A stretch of 64,000 bases of DNA from an uncultured Coprococcus sp. (GTDB taxonomy: Bacteria > Bacillota > Clostridia > Lachnospirales > Lachnospiraceae): positions 1-64,000 of the forward strand of contig CANQTC010000014.1 of the NCBI GenBank assembly GCA_947626675.1, in the 5' to 3' direction. The position numbers were made by a program, and so were the translations under genes. Below, in pieces: positions 17,681 to 25,875 of this stretch. Position 1 is the first letter of the stretch. Each line of letters begins with the position of its first letter. The notes under the pieces are model-generated. The model was not told where the DNA came from and did no database searches. It was given only the letters and a program-made list of their open reading frames with translations.

Positions 17681-18541
17681 TTAATACAGTAATCCTAAAA
17701 GGCTTTTCCAGGTTTTATTTCCTGATGTAATTTCCCCATCTGCAATGCAGTTGTTGGCTTTCTGGTATTTTTTTACTGCATTATCAAATAATGGTCCTGC
17801 AATGCCGTCAACTTTTCCGCAATTAAATGTTAAGGAATTGAGATACTTCTGAACGGCACTGATAACGCTGTGCGTATTGTTTTTGAACATGGAAATCGTA
17901 ACTGTTTTTGATAATGTTTCAGTACCTGCTATGCCATCAACTTTGGCACCAATAGCCTTTTGGACATCTTTTACAAATTGTGTATGGGTGTATGTATTGG
18001 ATTTTGTTTGAAGTTTTTTATTTACTTCTTTTACAATATAAGGATGTTTATTAAATAAATAGTCTCCCGGACATGATTTTGCAGAAAACCAACGATGAAC
18101 GGTCATATTTTGTTTATCTGTCTGCCCTATTAATGATTTGTCGGCTCTCCATTTAAGCTCTCCGATATTATTCCGTTTACAAATATCGGTAATTAACTCA
18201 ATTAATGATGACATTGCCTTTTGGGAAACATGCCATCCGGTAGAGGCATCACCGTCATTTGCGACTTCGATTGTAACTGACCTGTTATCATTGGTGGAAT
18301 TAGAGGAACACCAGGAACGGTCTTTTTCTTCAACATACATTGCGATTTTGCCATTGCTGTCTATACCATAGTTAGAGGATGCCTGAGTTGAATACTGTGC
18401 AAAGATGTTACCACAGGTTTCAAGTGATAAATTGCCTGCCATACAGTGGATAGTAATTGTATCTATTATGTGGTTTCTCGGAGAATTTTTATTTGGACTT
18501 AGTCTTGTATAAGATATTAACGGACTGTTTGTATAATTCAT
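17681..18541 (-). CDS. N-acetylmuramoyl-L-alanine amidase (endolysin)
   Basis: 286 residues. Residues ~25-170 form an Amidase_2/PGRP domain with likely zinc ligands H32 (TITIHCMAG), H149 (MTVHRWFS) and C157 (KSCPGDYL), and Y58/E92 in the active-site region. A peptidoglycan-binding-type tail (KYLNSLTFNCGKVDGIAGP) occupies the C-terminal third. The enzyme cleaves the amide between muramic acid and L-alanine. The gene lies after a terminator and before the holin, in an unusual place between tail tube and tape measure. Confidence 0.9.
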   Translation of the reverse strand: MNYTNSPLISYTRLSPNKNSPRNHIIDTITIHCMAGNLSLETCGNIFAQYSTQASSNYGIDSNGKIAMYVEEKDRSWCSSNSTNDNRSVTIEVANDGDASTGWHVSQKAMSSLIELITDICKRNNIGELKWRADKSLIGQTDKQNMTVHRWFSAKSCPGDYLFNKHPYIVKEVNKKLQTKSNTYTHTQFVKDVQKAIGAKVDGIAGTETLSKTVTISMFKNNTHSVISAVQKYLNSLTFNCGKVDGIAGPLFDNAVKKYQKANNCIADGEITSGNKTWKSLLGLLY

Positions 18542-18565
18542 TCGTATTTTCTCTCCTTTCAGACG

Positions 18566-18619
18566 TAAAAAAATGGAGATAACAATTTACAGATTGTATC
18601 TGAAAATGTTATCTCCATA
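18566..18619 (-). terminator. Terminator after the tail tube gene
   Basis: A 12-bp perfect stem (atggagataaca / tgttatctccat) is followed on the minus strand by seven U. It separates the tail tube gene from the lysis and tape-measure genes, so tube protein can be made in excess, as expected for the most abundant tail subunit. Confidence 0.85.
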
Positions 18620-18703
18620 TAAAATTTACTGTATAAACGAAAATATATTACTTTTAAATATCTTGTTAATACCTGCTTGTGATTGTTTCAGTTATTGTTT
18701 TTG

Positions 18704-19435
18704 TTATTCCTCAATAAGAACTAAATCAAGGATATTGTCATCGCTGTCTGCCATAAGATCACAGGTAATTGTAATTGAACCCGGGTCGCCTGAATTAGAA
18801 AAGCTGAGTGACATATTGCTCTGAGGTGCAACCTTATAAGCTGTAAGCTTGTATGGAAGAACTTCGTCATCATCTGTTTTCATAACTGTATCGCCATAGA
18901 CGATAAAGTTCTTAGGGAAGCTTGTGGACTTAATATTGATTCTTGAAACACCGGAAGATACTTCCTTCATATAGTAAACAATTACTTTCTTGCTTCCTGT
19001 AAGAGCAGTTGTAAGTGTAATTGTTTTGCCGCTTATTTCATATTCAAGTTCAGTTCCGCAGTCATCGCCGTCTGCATAGACAACAACACTTCCTGCAACA
19101 GGTGTATCTTCAAGCGTAATAGAAGTACCTGCTTCATCAGCAGCAGTTTCAATTCTTGTTATGAATTTAGCTGAATTACTGAGTTCTCCGCCGGAAATCA
19201 ACTGCCATAACTTAACGGTCTGTATCTGTGTTTCTATTGTCATCGTACCGCCTCTTTCACCGGCGAACTGAACACGTTTAGGATGTCCCTTTCCGCCATA
19301 AGCGAATACGGATTCACCTGTAAGCTCTGTTGTAGAGACATTTGCAAAGTCTAAGTTTAAAAATGGTTTCTTTGTAGTATAGTCTACAAAAATGAGGTCA
19401 CATACCTCACGGTTAGTCATGTTTGAATTATTCAT
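18704..19435 (-). CDS. Major tail tube protein (putative)
   Basis: About 243 residues from the ATG at 19435; the upstream ATG at 19450 overlaps the ribosome site (ggagg) and is rejected. The protein is beta-rich with a TMTIETQIQTVKLWQLISGGE segment, a central Ig-like insertion, and a C-terminal strand pair (SITITCDLMADSDDNILDLV). Size, position and the following strong terminator fit a tube subunit. A TATAAT lies ~20 bases upstream of the ribosome site. The family is assigned by pattern, not by a recognised name. Confidence 0.65.
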   Translation of the reverse strand: MNNSNMTNREVCDLIFVDYTTKKPFLNLDFANVSTTELTGESVFAYGGKGHPKRVQFAGERGGTMTIETQIQTVKLWQLISGGELSNSAKFITRIETAADEAGTSITLEDTPVAGSVVVYADGDDCGTELEYEISGKTITLTTALTGSKKVIVYYMKEVSSGVSRINIKSTSFPKNFIVYGDTVMKTDDDEVLPYKLTAYKVAPQSNMSLSFSNSGDPGSITITCDLMADSDDNILDLVLIEE

Positions 19436-19494
19436 ATTTTTTTCCTCCATTTCATTATATAAAAAATAGTAAAAGACACATATAATTGAGACTT

Positions 19495-20253
19495 TTAATC
19501 AGTGTCATATATTCTTTTAAACCATGTAGTTGCATCAAAGAAATTATCTTTATTTCCCCATACAGCAACGCTCATGGATTGAATATCATATATATTATTA
19601 TTGGAAAGTCTTGAAAAGCAGTCCCAAACCTCATATACAGTCAAATCCCAAATATTTATTATGTTAATGGACTGACTTTTATTGGCAACGGCAGATATGA
19701 TATTTCCCAGTTCCATATTTCTATCCGGAGTTGTCCGGATTGCTTTTTCAGCTCTTCCTTTTTTCAGCTTTTTCATTATTTCTAATGCTTTTTTGCTTTT
19801 TACTTTTGATAAATCTTCTTCCTGATTTGATTTTATGTAGTTGCGTTGGCAAATCAGGTCACATACTTTAGGATAAAGTTCTTTTGTGATTATACCAACT
19901 GTACTGTTTCCATTTTGGACATAAAATGCTTTTTGTTCTGAGGAATAAATCACATCTTCTTCAATAAAAAAATTTAATACGTTTTGTAATAAATCTATTG
20001 ATTGTCTATTCATAGTCAATAAATCAAATACATTTAAGTGCAGCTTATCTTCGGTTGATAGTTGCTCAAATTGTTCTGCCTGACCAGTCAGTGTAAAGTA
20101 TATTTTTAAATCCATTTTTAGAATGGTCAGATAATATTGGTATGTATTTATTCCGATAGAAGATATATCTTTTAATCTGGGTGAAATAATCCCACCTATA
20201 TTTTCAATATAGATGGGAGCCGGTGATAGTAAATCGAAATAACTTAATTTCAA
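19495..20253 (-). CDS. Putative tail assembly chaperone
   Basis: 252 residues starting with TTG at 20253, inside the stop of a 17-codon ORF (TTGA overlap), with aggtg five bases ahead. The protein is alpha-helical and not membrane-bound. The end (NIYDIQSMSVAVWGNKDNFFDATTWFKRI) resembles helical proteins found between tube and tape-measure genes of Firmicute phages. Here it lies before the tube gene. The assignment rests on position and general character, so it is tentative. Confidence 0.45.
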   Translation of the reverse strand: MKLSYFDLLSPAPIYIENIGGIISPRLKDISSIGINTYQYYLTILKMDLKIYFTLTGQAEQFEQLSTEDKLHLNVFDLLTMNRQSIDLLQNVLNFFIEEDVIYSSEQKAFYVQNGNSTVGIITKELYPKVCDLICQRNYIKSNQEEDLSKVKSKKALEIMKKLKKGRAEKAIRTTPDRNMELGNIISAVANKSQSINIINIWDLTVYEVWDCFSRLSNNNIYDIQSMSVAVWGNKDNFFDATTWFKRIYDTD

Positions 20254-20303
20254 AAAATCACCTGCCTTATATCAGATAGCGGATTGTAATATCCTTTAGA
20301 CAT
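20250..20303 (-). CDS. 17-residue ORF coupled to the chaperone-like gene
   Basis: ATG at 20303 follows ggaggttgc, a good ribosome site. It reads MSKGYYNPLSDIRQVIF and its TGA overlaps the TTG start of the next gene. The strong ribosome site plus the overlap suggests translational coupling to help an otherwise weak TTG start. It may be a leader peptide or the remnant of a longer tail gene. Confidence 0.45.
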   Translation of the reverse strand: MSKGYYNPLSDIRQVIF

Positions 20304-20339
20304 ATGCAACCTCCATCAATGTTTATTAATAATTATATA

Positions 20340-20384
20340 GAAACACAAGCGGCATATTTGGGGGATATAATATGCCGCTTGTGG
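20340..20384 (-). terminator. Hairpin after the HU-like gene
   Basis: A perfect 14-bp stem (cacaagcggcatat / atatgccgcttgtg) with a 12-base loop lies downstream of the HU-like gene. On the minus strand it is followed by gtttctatataat, which is only weakly U-rich, so it may be an inefficient terminator or an RNA-stability element. A TATAAT in that tail may start transcription of the tail genes. Confidence 0.6.
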
Positions 20385-20424
20385 AAAGCGAAAGTAAGAA
20401 TAAGAAGATTAGAGAAATTAAGAA

Positions 20425-20757
20425 TTAATGATAATGAATACGATTATGTAAACTTCTGATTTCTTTTCTGAAATAGTCGCTGAAAGTAGCATTTATTCTT
20501 AATATAAAATCCTGATTTGAAATATTTAAGTTTGATTTCGATTGTTCAGGTGGTATATATTCTGATGCAACTTTAAGTCCCGGAAATAGTTTGATTTCAA
20601 CATAATCATCAGTATTACTAAATTTATCCTTTATCACATCGCTTAGTGAATTTAATATTTTAGCAATATCGTTAGTAGAATATCCGGTTTTGTTATGTAT
20701 TTCAGAAATAACAAATTTTTGGTTATAGTAATTCTTTTCTTGTTTTATTGTACTCAC
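20425..20757 (-). CDS. HU/IHF-like DNA-binding protein
   Basis: 110 residues with the HU layout: two N-terminal helices (FVISEIHNKTGYSTNDIAKILNSL) and then beta arm-like segments (DYVEIKLFPGLKVASEYIPP). The arm tip is atypical and the C-terminus is longer than chromosomal HU (~90 residues). The best start is GTG at 20757, but aaggag touches it; an in-frame TAG lies only 18 bases upstream, so no better start exists except a non-standard ATA. It lies between the polymerase and tail genes and may bend element DNA or assist transcription. Confidence 0.65.
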   Translation of the reverse strand: MSTIKQEKNYYNQKFVISEIHNKTGYSTNDIAKILNSLSDVIKDKFSNTDDYVEIKLFPGLKVASEYIPPEQSKSNLNISNQDFILRINATFSDYFRKEIRSLHNRIHYH

Positions 20758-20797
20758 TCCTTGATATAACGATATCTACAGAATTGTTACAATAGGA

Positions 20798-20836
20798 GAG
20801 AATAGTATGTTTGAAAACTATTCTATCCTATGCAAC
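20798..20836. promoter_or_regulatory. Hairpin between polymerase and HU-like genes
   Basis: agaatagt and actattct form a perfect 8-bp stem in the 115-base gap. There is no U-tract on the minus strand, so it is more likely an RNA processing or stability site than a terminator. Function unknown. Confidence 0.4.
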
Positions 20837-20872
20837 TTTAATTTGGCGTTCATATGAGCTGTTAAATAAAGT

Positions 20873-23659
20873 CTAAATTTCCGAATGAACCTGTTTTTTT
20901 GTTATTTTATACCCGATATTAAATAGTTTTATGTCATTTCCATCAGGCTCAAGCTGTTCAATTTCGGATGAAGAATTAATAATGGCTTTATTAAAACTAT
21001 TATTCCCGCAAAGATATAATATTTTTAATAATGTATTTTTTATTGCAGAATTATCTTTCTCCTCTAACGAGCTAAGCAGTTTATATAAGGTAGAAAATCC
21101 TATAACTTCAGTTTCAATATCTGAAATCAGGTTGCTGTAAAGCAAGTGTACCTTTTCGTGTTTATCATCTTTATCCATATCCGAACCAAAAATATTGTTT
21201 CGTTCGGATATATACTTATTCAGTAAACTATATATTCTGTCAATTTGTTTTTGGTTTACACTTGAGGTTCTATATAAAGTATGATTTAAAATAGTAACAA
21301 GTGGAAGCCAATCCTTCTTGTATGGGTTTTTAATCCTAAAACCGTTAATAACAGTTTGCAGATAGTCCATCGAAGTATTGCATTTGCAGTAGCTTTTATT
21401 TTCAGTATTGTAATATCCTTTTTGTTTTGCGATATGAGAGAAGAAATGGGGCAGTTTCTTCTTATTATATTCATCGCTAAGTTGTTCTTTGTATTTTTTT
21501 CTCATCTTTGTAAGTTCCTTATTATTATCTATATCAAATTCTTTTTTTGCTTTGTCGATTTCAATGCCTGACATTACATCTAATTGGCATATATCGTAGT
21601 ACAGTTCCTTCACATCATCGTATGAGCTGCCATGATACATCTTATCCCATAATAATGAGTTCAGCTCTTGGGACAGATTGATGATTTCACCAATTTTATT
21701 TACCGATATTTTTATGTCCAGGTCTGACTGTTCACCGGGCGTATAATATCGCTTTACTTTTTTTGCTGTTACAAAAGAAGTAGGCGTTTTGAATATATTA
21801 TAATTCCGTTTGGCGGCTTGTATTAAAATATCGTTATCGGTTAATAAGATGGTATCCGAATCAAAATCTGCACCTGAAAGACGTTGTAATATATTTTCTC
21901 CTATCGAATTAATACAGACAATTTCTTCAGTAAGATTGAAGTAACGGTCTATCAGTTCATTTTCTGTATTATGTGCCAATAAAATGTTTCCCATTGTTAC
22001 ATGTGGACTTCTTGAACCAAGTAAGGTTCTGTTATATCCAAAGCGTATATTATGAATATTTCCAATGCCAATTTGACTTACTCCGTTAAAAGTTCCAATA
22101 GATTGTTGAAGCATTTCTATTGGATTTCCAAGAAGGGTAGAATAGTTTCCGTTTACATAAACATGGCCATTCTTGAGATTTTTATAGTATGACCGAAGCA
22201 GGTCTGTTAAAAACTCCTGATAATATCTGGTGTTGGTAAAATCATCGTTGATACACATCAGGTTATATACCACATCATTTTTATCTGACATAGGTTTGCT
22301 CATTGGCTCAAGTTTATCAATATCAGGGTATTTGATATAATGTCTTACAACCGCCGGATTATTTCTTAATAGCTGGGCAAAATCCAGGGACTCTTGTAAA
22401 AATGCCTGTACCTCTTCTTTTGATAATTGAAGTGTATTAATTAACTGATAATGCGTCTGTACTAATCTGCCTCCAAAGAAATGTGTTTTTTTATCATGCT
22501 TTACGACACCAAAATCAGGATACAGATTGTTAAGCCAGTTATCCCATGTGTCAAATTTCAGATATTTAATACTGCTTGGAGTAGTAATCAGTTTGATGTC
22601 TTCAATTCGTGTTGCCCTCGTTTTTCCATTTAGCTGAGAGATATCTGTTATATTGTTATCCCGAAACCATTGTGTAATATTACAGTTAAAGCAGCACGAT
22701 TTAAACATCAGATTTCTTAACAGAACCATTCCATAGCAGGAATAATCGCCCATTAATGATGTATCTATTAAGGACTGACCATCCCAAATATTGTTTGTTA
22801 TTTCACAATTTTTCTCAGAAGTTGTAAGCCATCCGTTTTTATCATGTGTTTCAATTACATTTTCTTTAAAAATGCTCTTATAATCATCAATCAGTAAAAT
22901 GTTTTCCGGCAATATAGGGAGAGTCCCTATAATACTGCTTGATGGAAGCGATATGTAACTTTCATAAGCCGCCAGGTCTACCTCTTGTCCTTCTTTAAGT
23001 GATATATTACCTGCACTGAATTTTAAAATAGGTTTCAATAGTTTTTCATTAATAAACAAACACTTGCCAACTCGGGCAGAACCGGATGAACGTTTCATTC
23101 TGTAATATTGAATGCCATTGCAGATAAATCCATTTTTGTATAATTCCGTTCGTAATTCTGCACTTGTTATTAAGGTTTTGGCATCTTTTATCTTTTGATA
23201 CTGGTTTTGAACTACACCAAAATAAGGTGGAAGCTCGCAAATGGGAGAACGTAGTTTTTCTCCTATTTGAATACCAATCATATCACCATTACTATTTCTC
23301 GCAATACAATCGTTAAATGTCATCTTTTTGTAATCATATCCAAATTTTACAAACGTATTTTTGTTCATCTGATTCCATTCTTTAACGGAGTATTTAAAGG
23401 TAAGGTTGATTACATTTGTTGTATATAAGTGATGATTCACTTTAAAAGCAAAATCATTTCGTCGGTATTTCTTATAATAAATACGATATAGTTCAATCAG
23501 GTCCAGACTATAGTCAAGACTATTGATGAATTTGCGTAAATTGTATTGTCCGTTATTTAGTTTTAAATCATATCCATCAGGGTTATTTTCAATATAATGC
23601 AGAGCAAGGTAAATATCTTTTGCATCAATAGATGGTATGTAAAGTTGTTTATCATTCAT
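20873..23659 (-). CDS. Single-chain RNA polymerase-like protein (two-barrel, YonO/QDE-1-type)
   Basis: 928 residues with a good ribosome site (aaaggagg). Residues 598-602 read DFDSD in GADFDSDTILLTDN, matching the metal-binding DxDxD loop of the beta'-like double-psi barrel (NADFDGD in cellular RNAP) with Gly changed to Ser. RSP (550-552) in NRTLLGSRSPHVTMGN precedes it at the usual distance. An earlier block, WDGQSLID (292-299) to LLRNLMFKSCCFN with K320, fits the beta-like barrel of QDE-1/YonO relatives. YonO of phage SPbeta is a DNA-dependent RNA polymerase. Such a protein next to HU, sigma and tail genes probably transcribes the element. Catalysis is not proven. Confidence 0.7.
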   Translation of the reverse strand: MNDKQLYIPSIDAKDIYLALHYIENNPDGYDLKLNNGQYNLRKFINSLDYSLDLIELYRIYYKKYRRNDFAFKVNHHLYTTNVINLTFKYSVKEWNQMNKNTFVKFGYDYKKMTFNDCIARNSNGDMIGIQIGEKLRSPICELPPYFGVVQNQYQKIKDAKTLITSAELRTELYKNGFICNGIQYYRMKRSSGSARVGKCLFINEKLLKPILKFSAGNISLKEGQEVDLAAYESYISLPSSSIIGTLPILPENILLIDDYKSIFKENVIETHDKNGWLTTSEKNCEITNNIWDGQSLIDTSLMGDYSCYGMVLLRNLMFKSCCFNCNITQWFRDNNITDISQLNGKTRATRIEDIKLITTPSSIKYLKFDTWDNWLNNLYPDFGVVKHDKKTHFFGGRLVQTHYQLINTLQLSKEEVQAFLQESLDFAQLLRNNPAVVRHYIKYPDIDKLEPMSKPMSDKNDVVYNLMCINDDFTNTRYYQEFLTDLLRSYYKNLKNGHVYVNGNYSTLLGNPIEMLQQSIGTFNGVSQIGIGNIHNIRFGYNRTLLGSRSPHVTMGNILLAHNTENELIDRYFNLTEEIVCINSIGENILQRLSGADFDSDTILLTDNDILIQAAKRNYNIFKTPTSFVTAKKVKRYYTPGEQSDLDIKISVNKIGEIINLSQELNSLLWDKMYHGSSYDDVKELYYDICQLDVMSGIEIDKAKKEFDIDNNKELTKMRKKYKEQLSDEYNKKKLPHFFSHIAKQKGYYNTENKSYCKCNTSMDYLQTVINGFRIKNPYKKDWLPLVTILNHTLYRTSSVNQKQIDRIYSLLNKYISERNNIFGSDMDKDDKHEKVHLLYSNLISDIETEVIGFSTLYKLLSSLEEKDNSAIKNTLLKILYLCGNNSFNKAIINSSSEIEQLEPDGNDIKLFNIGYKITKKQVHSEI

Positions 23660-23852
23660 CTTTGTTCCCCTCCTTTATCGTCATAGTCAAGGCTTCTCTT
23701 CTGAAATCTGAAGCAATACGGGATGCGATAGAAGAACCATTTGTACTTTCTTTTCCACCATACATCGTATTGAAATCAGAAAGATAAATAGTTCCTCCAA
23801 AATGCATATGTTTTTTGTCAAAAGTTTTTGTTTCATAATAATTGTTTCTCAT
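23652..23852 (-). CDS. Small protein before the polymerase gene
   Basis: 66 residues, hydrophilic, with Tyr/Asp-rich YYETKTFDKKHMHFGGTIYL. aaaggag lies upstream, and the stop overlaps the polymerase start by 8 bases, which suggests coupled translation and a partner role. I do not recognise the family. Confidence 0.55.
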   Translation of the reverse strand: MRNNYYETKTFDKKHMHFGGTIYLSDFNTMYGGKESTNGSSIASRIASDFRREALTMTIKEGNKDE

Positions 23853-24115
23853 GTGTAAATCGTAATCTCCTTTGTAAAAATATTTTTGAAAAGTTACATA
23901 CCGTTAAAATATGTTTGTTACATAAGTTTGTAAGTAGTTGCATTTAATATTTCTCCATTCGATATCGTTCTAATGTTATTCCCTGTAAAAATACGCACAA
24001 CAATAATGATTGACAAAATAGAACGTATGTTCTATACTGATTGTTGTGAGTAAGAGACAGCAAATATATTTGGCTTATCCAATTATTTGTTTTTATTTGA
24101 ATGGAGGTCGTATTA
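23853..24115. promoter_or_regulatory. Divergent control region between polymerase operon and sigma-DUF262 gene
   Basis: 263 bases without a gene. The plus side holds a strong promoter with a LexA box. On the minus side, toward the polymerase, I see no convincing -35/-10 pair, only AT-rich sequence with repeated acaaac and tatgtaac words. That asymmetry would fit transcription of the polymerase operon by the element's own sigma factor, but this is inference. Confidence 0.5.
24010..24038 (+). promoter_or_regulatory. Sigma-A promoter with embedded LexA (SOS) box
   Basis: TTGACA (24010-24015), 17 bases, TATACT (24033-24038). The spacer contains agaacgtatgttct (24020-24033), a perfect palindrome matching the Gram-positive LexA consensus GAACNNNNGTTC. 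LexA bound here would block RNA polymerase. The host recA box at 56439-56452 (cgaacatatgttta) has the same core. Confidence 0.8.
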
Positions 24116-25867
24116 GTGGAAAATGTATTAAATAGATATTATGAAAATAATGCCGGACGGCTCCGTGCTATGGTAGATAAGATTTTACTAAAATTTGGCG
24201 GGGTATCGGATAAGGATTATCATGATTTTTATTCTATAGCAAATGAAGTTTTTGTTGAGGTTATGAAACGGTGCGATAGAGAGAAGTCATTTGATACATA
24301 TTTGTATTCCTGTTTATCTAATAAGATTAAAACGGAGATAACCTCAAGAAACAGACAAAAGAGGATGGCGGATAGAAATGCCATTTCTATTGATACACCG
24401 ATAGGAGATGATGAAAATTGTACCATAGGCGATGTGCTTCAATCGGACTTTGATATTTACGACGTATTATCAAAAAAAGCAGATTGTTTCAATGATGAGC
24501 GTGTAGACCGATATCTAAATAGTCTCAATAGGGTTCAAAGACAGATTGTTGAGATGAAGATGGAAGATGTGTCTGTTTCTGAAATAAAAGAAGCTATAAA
24601 ACTTAGCGATAAAGAGTATGAAGATAATATGAAATCAATAAAGCAGAATAAAATGATTTCATTATTTAACAGGAATAATAAAAGACAACAATACAGAAAG
24701 ATGGAGGATAGAAATATGAATGATACTTATGAATTAAATGCTGATGGCGCTATGGATATAGATACAACGGATAGTTACAGAACTGATAAAAATCCTCTGG
24801 GTTCTCTATTAGAGGATTTGTCACTGGGATATATCGACCGTAATTATATTTCACAAAGACAGCCTTTTCAATGGAGTGACGAACAGATTAATAAATTTTA
24901 TTCAAGAATTTTAAATAATCAACCCATACCTGAGATTGTTATTTGCGAAAAGATAGAGGGAGAAGAAAAAATTTCATATTTGATTGATGGTTTGCAAAGA
25001 TTGACATATGCGGAGGAATTTAAGGAAAATAGAATTCCGGTGAAAGCCAAAGGCGCAGAGTTTACAAATATAAAATATAAGAAAGCCGTAACAGATGATA
25101 CTGGAAATACGAAATTTGTTATTGATACATTTAATATAGTAGGAAAGTATTATAAGGATTTGCCAAAGTTTCTGCAAAAGCGATTTGATAATTTTAATAT
25201 TACGGTTACAAGATTTTTTAATTGTAAACCGGAAATAATTGATTATCATATGCGCAATTATAATAATCATGTTGCAATGAGCAAGTCTCAGTATGGAATA
25301 ACGAATGTATCGAATCATACATCAAGAAATATTAAAGCAATTTCGGAACAACATGGATTTTTTAAGGATATTGTCGATTGTAATAACAGAAACAGGAAGA
25401 AAGGGGTGTTGGACGAGGTTGTAGCCAAAACAATTATGGCTATGAATTTTCTTGAAGATTGGAAAAAAGAACCTGTAGATGCCTTTCGATTTATTGATGC
25501 ACATGCAACAGACAGTCAGTTTGAACATCTTAAAGATAATTTGGATAGGCTTATGAAAGTGGCGGATAATTCTGTTAAGAAGCTTTTTAGTACAACTAAT
25601 ACTCATATATGGTTGGCTGTTTTTGATAAATTTGAAAATTTAGGAGTATCGGATATCAGATTTATTGAATTTATGAAGTCATTTGATAAAAGGCTGCATA
25701 GCGGAGAAGGTGAGCATGATGAGTTTATTAATAATATCTATAAGTCAAGAAATACGAAAGATAAGAAAAATGTTGTGGATAAGATAAACGGATTGACAAA
25801 GTGGATGTATGAATTTTTTGATATAGCTGATAATAATATGATTTACAGCTTTTGCTGTACGGCGTAA
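24116..25867 (+). CDS. Sigma-70-like domain fused to DUF262 (ParB-like) domain
   Basis: 583 residues from the GTG at 24116; ggagg lies 8 bases upstream, while the ATG at 24101 overlaps that site. Residues ~35-85 resemble sigma region 2 (DFYSIANEVFVEVMKR...FDTYLYSCLSNKIK), and ~130-180 region 4 (YLNSLNRVQRQIVEMKMEDVS). From ~235 the protein is DUF262: RQPFQWSDEQINKF, ILNNQPIPEI and the signature DGLQR at 291-295. An internal ribosome site (ggagg) and in-frame ATG at 24716 would give the DUF262 part alone (383 residues). Its SOS-type promoter makes it the likely switch of the element. The fusion is unusual. Confidence 0.75.
   Translation: MENVLNRYYENNAGRLRAMVDKILLKFGGVSDKDYHDFYSIANEVFVEVMKRCDREKSFDTYLYSCLSNKIKTEITSRNRQKRMADRNAISIDTPIGDDENCTIGDVLQSDFDIYDVLSKKADCFNDERVDRYLNSLNRVQRQIVEMKMEDVSVSEIKEAIKLSDKEYEDNMKSIKQNKMISLFNRNNKRQQYRKMEDRNMNDTYELNADGAMDIDTTDSYRTDKNPLGSLLEDLSLGYIDRNYISQRQPFQWSDEQINKFYSRILNNQPIPEIVICEKIEGEEKISYLIDGLQRLTYAEEFKENRIPVKAKGAEFTNIKYKKAVTDDTGNTKFVIDTFNIVGKYYKDLPKFLQKRFDNFNITVTRFFNCKPEIIDYHMRNYNNHVAMSKSQYGITNVSNHTSRNIKAISEQHGFFKDIVDCNNRNRKKGVLDEVVAKTIMAMNFLEDWKKEPVDAFRFIDAHATDSQFEHLKDNLDRLMKVADNSVKKLFSTTNTHIWLAVFDKFENLGVSDIRFIEFMKSFDKRLHSGEGEHDEFINNIYKSRNTKDKKNVVDKINGLTKWMYEFFDIADNNMIYSFCCTA
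24701..24718 (+). promoter_or_regulatory. Internal ribosome site and restart at the fusion junction
   Basis: atggaggatagaaatatg: ggagg, eight bases, in-frame ATG (codon 201 of the fusion), in the linker between sigma and DUF262 domains. It could yield a separate DUF262 protein from the same mRNA, or it is a relic of two formerly separate genes. Confidence 0.5.
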
Positions 25868-25875
25868 AGACAGCA

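Noticed and set aside
24101..24115. ATG at 24101 as start of the sigma-DUF262 gene
   Set aside because: The ATG overlaps the ggagg ribosome site; the GTG at 24116 has ideal spacing to it.
24974..25606. Two minus-strand open frames opposite the DUF262 region
   Set aside because: They have no ribosome sites, show biased Ile/Asn/Cys composition and mirror the codons of the real gene on the plus strand.
287..25867. Ordinary intact prophage
   Set aside because: There is a full tail and lysis set, but no gene resembling capsid, portal, terminase, head-tail connector, integrase, replication or CI-type repressor. A reduced or specialised element fits better.
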